Below are positions 59,501 through 64,000 of a DNA stretch of 64,000 nucleotides, one piece after another. The DNA comes from Edaphochlamys debaryana (taxonomy: Eukaryota > Chlorophyta > Chlorophyceae > Chlamydomonadales): the NCBI GenBank assembly GCA_016858145.1, contig JAEHOE010000137.1, positions 248,001 to 312,000 on the forward strand, in the 5' to 3' direction. The notes under the pieces were generated by a model, which was given only the letters and a program-made list of their open reading frames with translations, did not search any database and was not told the origin of the DNA. The position numbers and the translations under genes are program-made. Each line of letters starts with the position of its first letter. The stretch's first letter is position 1.

Positions 59501-62500
59501 CATGCCAGCGCTACCTTGCGCAGTTCCTCGCGAGCACGCGGAGCCCAGCCCGCCATGCCCTTTCCTTCCTGGCCTGGGACCGCAGGCCAACCGCACTCCC
59601 TCCCGCCCCCTCACGCCCACAACCGCACACACGCCCACCTGCAGCTGCGCGCGGGCCTGCTCCGAGGCCTCCGCCTCCGCAGCTTGCGCCTCAGTCAGGC
59701 GCACCAGGTGCTCCTCCTGCGAGGCGGAAGCACATTGCACAGGAGGCGAGTTACACAGAAGTAACACGGCTCACGGCCTTTGAGGTGTTATCGCGCCCTG
59801 CATCTCCGCCTGCGTGCTTGAACCCCAGCAGGTGCTGTGAGGTGCTCCTGCGTCGCCCTGGCTGCCCGTCAACGCCAGTGTTGCCGGTCCCTTGAGCTTC
59901 GCACACCCCACAGTCCCGACGCACCTGCTCAGCAACCCGCTCCTCCAGCCCCGCCTTGGTCCGCCGGGCCGCGGCCGCCAGCTCCATCAGGGCATCCAGC
60001 TGCACCTGGATACCGGAGAACAGCGGAGCGCCAGGCGCCGCCGCGCCGCCGCCACTCGTGACGGCTGCGCCGCCGTTCGCACCGGCCCTGGCAGCGCCGC
60101 CGCCGATGCTGCTGCCAGTGCTGAGGCCGCGGGCCCCAGCGGCGGCGGCGCCGCCGGCCGCATCGGGGAGCTGGTCGTCTGTCATGACGCCGTCCGAGTC
60201 AGCCGTGTCGAAGGCGGGATTATGACTGATAAGGTGGGCGTACGGCAGCGGTGGTGCGCGGTTGTAGCTCGATTGTTCGGCGCCGACGGACGCGGAGGCC
60301 GAGTCGTCGAGCGCGCTGCTGAGGGACGGGCTGGCGGCGCCGTCGGCGGCGGCGATGGCGGCGGCGGCGCGGCTGGCGCTTCCATGGCTGGCGAAGACCG
60401 AGCCGGCACCGCTGACGCCGTCGGGGTGCTCCGCTGCTGCCCCCTCGGTCGTCGGCCGGGCAGGGGTGTTGGCGGCGGAGGTGGACGGCGCACTGTCAGC
60501 AAAGCTGCCCTCAGACCCGGCGGTGGCGGCGGCGCCAGGCAGACCGTGACCGCTGACGCGGGCGGCGGTGCCGTACAGCTGGCCGTAGCCCATGGGCCCA
60601 TGAGGGCGTGACGGGGAGAAGAAAGGCCCGCCCATGGCCGCCGCGACGGCGGTGGCGGCGGCGTGGGTAGCGGCGTAGCCGCCGCCGCCGCTGCCGACGG
60701 CGCCGGCGCCGAGGGTCGTGCTAGCGGCAGGGATCACCGGGTACACCCGGCTCATGCCTACTGCCGGCGGCACGGAGCGCGGCGGCGGCGGCGGTGCGAC
60801 CGCGACGGCGGCGGCGGCCTGCGACGTCGGCGTAACGCCGGCGGAGTTGAAGCCGACGGGGCCCACGACGGCGGGAGGCGGCGTCGCCACCGCACGAAGG
60901 CGGCCGACGCCAGACCCTGGCGGCACCCGCTGCACCGGCCCCAGCTCCGCCAGCAGATCGTCGCGCGCCGCCGCCAACGCGGCGTCGAGATCCAGATCAG
61001 ATCCTTGTACGGCGCCGCCGTCGTGCGGCGCCTCACCATCAGGGGAGAGCGCGGCGCCGGTGGCGGCCGGTAGTGGGGCCCGTCCGGGCCCGAATCCGTC
61101 GTCGCCACTGACCGTGGGTCGGCCGGAAGTCGGGGTGCCCTGGCCCGTCCAAGTCCCGGGCGCCGCCTCCGTCGCAGCGGTGTTTGACTCGGTGTCACCT
61201 GGGCCCAAGTTGCTGCTGGCGCCGCTGGCGGTGCCGTCGAGGGCTGACGTGGCGGCGGCGGCGGACTCGGAAGGCTCTGCCGGCGGCGCCGTCAGGCCCA
61301 GGGCCTCCTGCATGAGCTGTACGGCACTCGTGCTGGAAGCGCCGCTGGCGGCGGCGCCGGAGCCGGAGCCACGACGGCTGGCGGCGGCGGCTGCCGCCGC
61401 CGCCAGGCTTGCGACCCACTCAGCGCGCGGGCCGCCGTTGGCACCGCCTGAGCCCTGTGGCCCCTCGCCTGCCGCCCCCCCCTCTGCCGGTGCGCCGCTG
61501 TCCGCCTCCGGAGCGGATCCTGCCGCCGACGGCCCTGCCATAGCCGTTGCCATAGCACGCGGCGACGGCAGCGGGCCCGAGTTGGCCGCCGCCGGGCCCC
61601 CCGCTAGCGCCCCCAACGCCTGCTGCAGCCTGGCAAGCGCAAGGTGGATAGCGGAGGCCTGCTCCCGAGCAGCCGCACGCTCCGCCGCCAGCCGCGCTGT
61701 CAGTGCCGCTGCGTGCCGCTGCGCCGCCGCCGCCAGCGCGGCGTGCTGCCGCTTCGCCTCCTCCTCCGAGCGCGCGCGCTCCGCCGCCGCCAGCTCCGCC
61801 GCCTCGGCCGCCGCCGCCACCCGCTGCTGCAGCGCCGCCACCTCCGCCTTGTGCGCCTCATCCGCTGCCTGCTGCTCGCTCTGCTCAGGTCGGTCATATT
61901 GACGGGATAGTAGAGGCGAACGGAGATTAGAATCCGATTCAGCCTGCAGATTCACGGGCTCACACCCGCCTTCCTACCTGGCCTTTGCATGCCCCGCAAC
62001 ACCCCATCCCGCCTCCGACCCCCCCGGCCCCCACCCACCCTCAGCCTCGCCACCTCCTGCTCCAGCTGCCCCTGCTGCTGCTGCACCTGGTCCAGCTGCT
62101 GCACGTGCTCCGACAGCAGCGTGGCCTGGGGAAGGAGGGGAGAGAGGATTGATAATGAGGGAAGACGGAGGTCTGATGAGCGGGGCGTAGGCAAGGCTCA
62201 GGCGACGGAGCGTGCAACACACCCCAACATCCAACGAGCACCGCCCCGCCCCTCCGCACCTGCTCTGCCAGCTTGGCCGCCGCCTGTGCGTGCTTGGACT
62301 CCGCCTCGACGCGCAGGGCGTCCACGATGGCGGCGGAGCGGGCCTTCTCGCGGGCCAGGGCAGCCTGGGGGGAGGGGGGGAATCGGTGAGCTGGTTGGGG
62401 TGGCTCGTATCTGGGCGGTACTACTTAGTTTGGTGATCGGGTGATGTAAGGATGCCCTCAGAATGTTCAGGCCGCTCGATGGCCACCCAGCCCCAGCCCC

Positions 62501-63968
62501 GCAAGCACCCGCCTGCAGCGCGTCCCGCTCCTCCTTGGTCTGAGTCAGCGCCGCCTCCAGTCCGTCCGCCCGCTCGTGGCCCTCCTGCGGTGAGGGGCAA
62601 AGTAGGACCGCGCTCGAACTGTGTCTTGAGGACAAATAGTGACAAGCGAGCTCGGCCAAGTCCACGGCCACTTTGACCCCAGGCACCGGCCCCGCCAGCA
62701 GCGCACCCTCAGCCCGCCGCTGCCGCCCTCCCCCTGCCGCCCTCCCTCCCCGCCCCACCTCGAGCGCCGCCAGCAGCTCCGCCGTGAGCTGCCGCACCGC
62801 CAGGCGCTCGTTCACCACGGGCTTGTTGCGCACGCAGGCGGCGCGGGAGCCGAACTGCAGGCTCTGCAGCGACTCGTCCGCGTGCTGCCGCACATCCGAC
62901 AGACACAGGATGAGCGAGGTCTTGGCGTTGCCGCCCAGGGACTCCTGCAGGGGGAGGGGGGCAGGGGGCAGGGGGCGAGGGTGAGAGCAGAAAGGGCTCA
63001 GCTGCCCTTGCCGTGCAGCACCTCCTTACTTCGTACGTGGGTGGCCTTGCCGCGCTCTGCGCCCAGCCCCGTACTCTCTAGCTCGTCCCCCGAACCCGCA
63101 CGCCAGCACCGCTGCATCACAAACCGGCAGCCCCGTCCCCCCACCTGCAGCAGGCGTGTGAGCTTGGAGTCCCGGAACGGCACGTGCGGCGAGTCCTGCG
63201 CGCGCGCCGAGATGCACATGCCCAGCATGGTGAGCGACAGGTTGATGGAGCGCGCCTCGGTGGCCCGCAGGCCCACGGACTTGGACTTCTTGAGCCGCTC
63301 GCTGCCCGCCAGGTCCACCAGGTACAGCTTGCCCACAGTCACCTGGGCGGGGGGGAGGTGGCAGGGGAGGGAAGGGGAGGGGTCGCTGAGAGGGGAGGAA
63401 ACGAGGGTCGATGTCCACAAGGGAGCCCGGACACAGGTAGCATGAACACGCCGAGTGTCGGCAATCGGGGTTGTGAAGGGGGGCGGGCGTAGGGGGGAAA
63501 CGGGGGCCGGGCAAAACTACAGATGAGACAGAACTCAGAAGCCAAAGCGTCGGCACGTCTACTCCAACTCCATGTCCGTATCCCTCAACCGCATTCCTCA
63601 GCCGCTCGAGATCAGCAAGCCCTTGACCTGTGTGCCCTCTCTCCCCCCGCTGCGCCCCACCCGCTGAGTCACGACGCCGTCCTGATCTGGCGCTTCCGCC
63701 TGTGCGCGCTCCTCAGTGGTCAGGTACTTGCGGGCCTGAGCGGGGCGGAGCGGCGCGGAGCGGCGGGCGGGCCGAGCGGGATGAGGACAGGGTGAAACGA
63801 ACCCGCAAGGCACCGGCCAGTGAGACAAGCAGAAGCCGTCGGGCCGGGATATGCCGGTCCGCCCCTCGAGAGCTCCGCCCCCCGGAGGTCCGCACCTTGA
63901 CGGCCGTGAGCATAACCACCGCATGGCTGCGGCTGCTGTGGGCGTTGAGGTGCGTGAAGGCAAACACC
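56582..63968 (-). CDS. Kinesin, C-terminal part of motor plus coiled-coil tail (5' end outside window)
   Basis: Exons, 5' to 3': 63968-63896, 63735-63661, 63342-63145, 62944-62759, 62584-62513, 62364-62260, 62125-62039, 61880-59925, 59716-59639, 59354-59259, 58928-58869, 58656-58531, 58225-58115, 57821-57738, 57498-57379, 57004-56582; about 1282 residues visible. Motor landmarks: switch [10 protein letters not shown], switch [25 protein letters not shown] and [12 protein letters not shown]. Thus the P-loop half lies beyond 64000. The motor end resembles plant ungrouped/ARK-type kinesins but no armadillo repeats follow. After it come heptad-rich exons, a single 652-codon exon (coiled coil, then a long Ala/Gly/Ser-rich disordered part), more coiled coil, a basic IQ-like helix ([17 protein letters not shown]) and a Pro-rich end. 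Tail exons are all phase 0. The 62513 junction needs a GC donor. Microtubule-based transport or spindle role inferred. Confidence 0.82.
57231..57316. repeat. GGCCC/CAGCC pentanucleotide repeat in kinesin intron
   Basis: About 17 units of a five-base repeat, first mixed GGCCC and then regular CAGCC, lie in the last kinesin intron. Non-ATG open frames through it coding [13 protein letters not shown] runs are artefacts of the repeat. Confidence 0.9.
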
Positions 63969-64000
63969 CTGCAGGGGGGAGCAAGGGAGTGTGCGGGGGG

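Noticed and set aside
60718..61902. 394-codon plus-strand Ala/Pro-rich frame
   Set aside because: It is a shadow of the 652-codon kinesin exon on the minus strand, which is continuous in phase with coiled-coil exons on both sides.
1..64000. tRNA, rRNA or organelle-derived segments
   Set aside because: No tRNA cloverleaf-like stretches, rRNA signatures or AT-rich organellar blocks were noticed by eye. A tRNAscan-SE/Infernal run would settle it.

Overview
This is nuclear DNA of a green alga, most likely a volvocine/Chlamydomonas-type member of the Chlamydomonadales. The window is very GC-rich. Genes are cut into many short exons with strong CAG/GTGNGG-type splice sites, and TGTAA poly(A) signals lie beyond several stops. 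Proteins are inflated by Ala/Gly/Ser/Pro runs, and plastid genes (ribosomal protein L19, chlorophyll b reductase) sit among general eukaryotic ones. Exon models were built by hand from splice sites, phase and homology, so most internal junctions are reliable and outermost starts less so.

Layout: 0.6-14.5 kb holds two divergent housekeeping pairs. A PIH1/CS-domain protein (-) and a PRMT7-type arginine methyltransferase (+) start 247 bp apart. Plastid ribosomal protein L19 (-) and V-ATPase subunit E (+) start 263 bp apart.

15.2-45.7 kb is an accessory region dominated by four paralogues of one unusual family. Each has an N-terminal helical domain and a U-box. Copies A, B and C then carry MIB/HERC2-like and Mib-repeat-like modules ending in a Cys-rich knot; A (and B) add a hydrophobic tail. 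A (15201-20262) appears intact. B (21037-26465) is a recent sister of A with a broken U-box and frame lesions. C (29910-36059) is intact and more diverged. D (45681-42203, minus) keeps the N-domain and U-box but has a different Gly/Ser-rich C-terminus. Two near-identical copies of an F-box-like/ankyrin gene (about 1.9 kb each) bracket copy C. A secreted-looking Ala/Pro-rich protein lies between the second of these and copy D.

46-64 kb is all on the minus strand: a NUFIP1-like snoRNP assembly protein, the chlorophyll b reductase NYC1, and the C-terminal ~1280 residues of a kinesin whose motor start lies outside the window.

The strongest candidate for something new is the U-box/MIB family: a probable membrane-anchored E3 ligase set with an adaptor-like N-terminal bundle, expanding and decaying locally next to a duplicating F-box/ankyrin gene.
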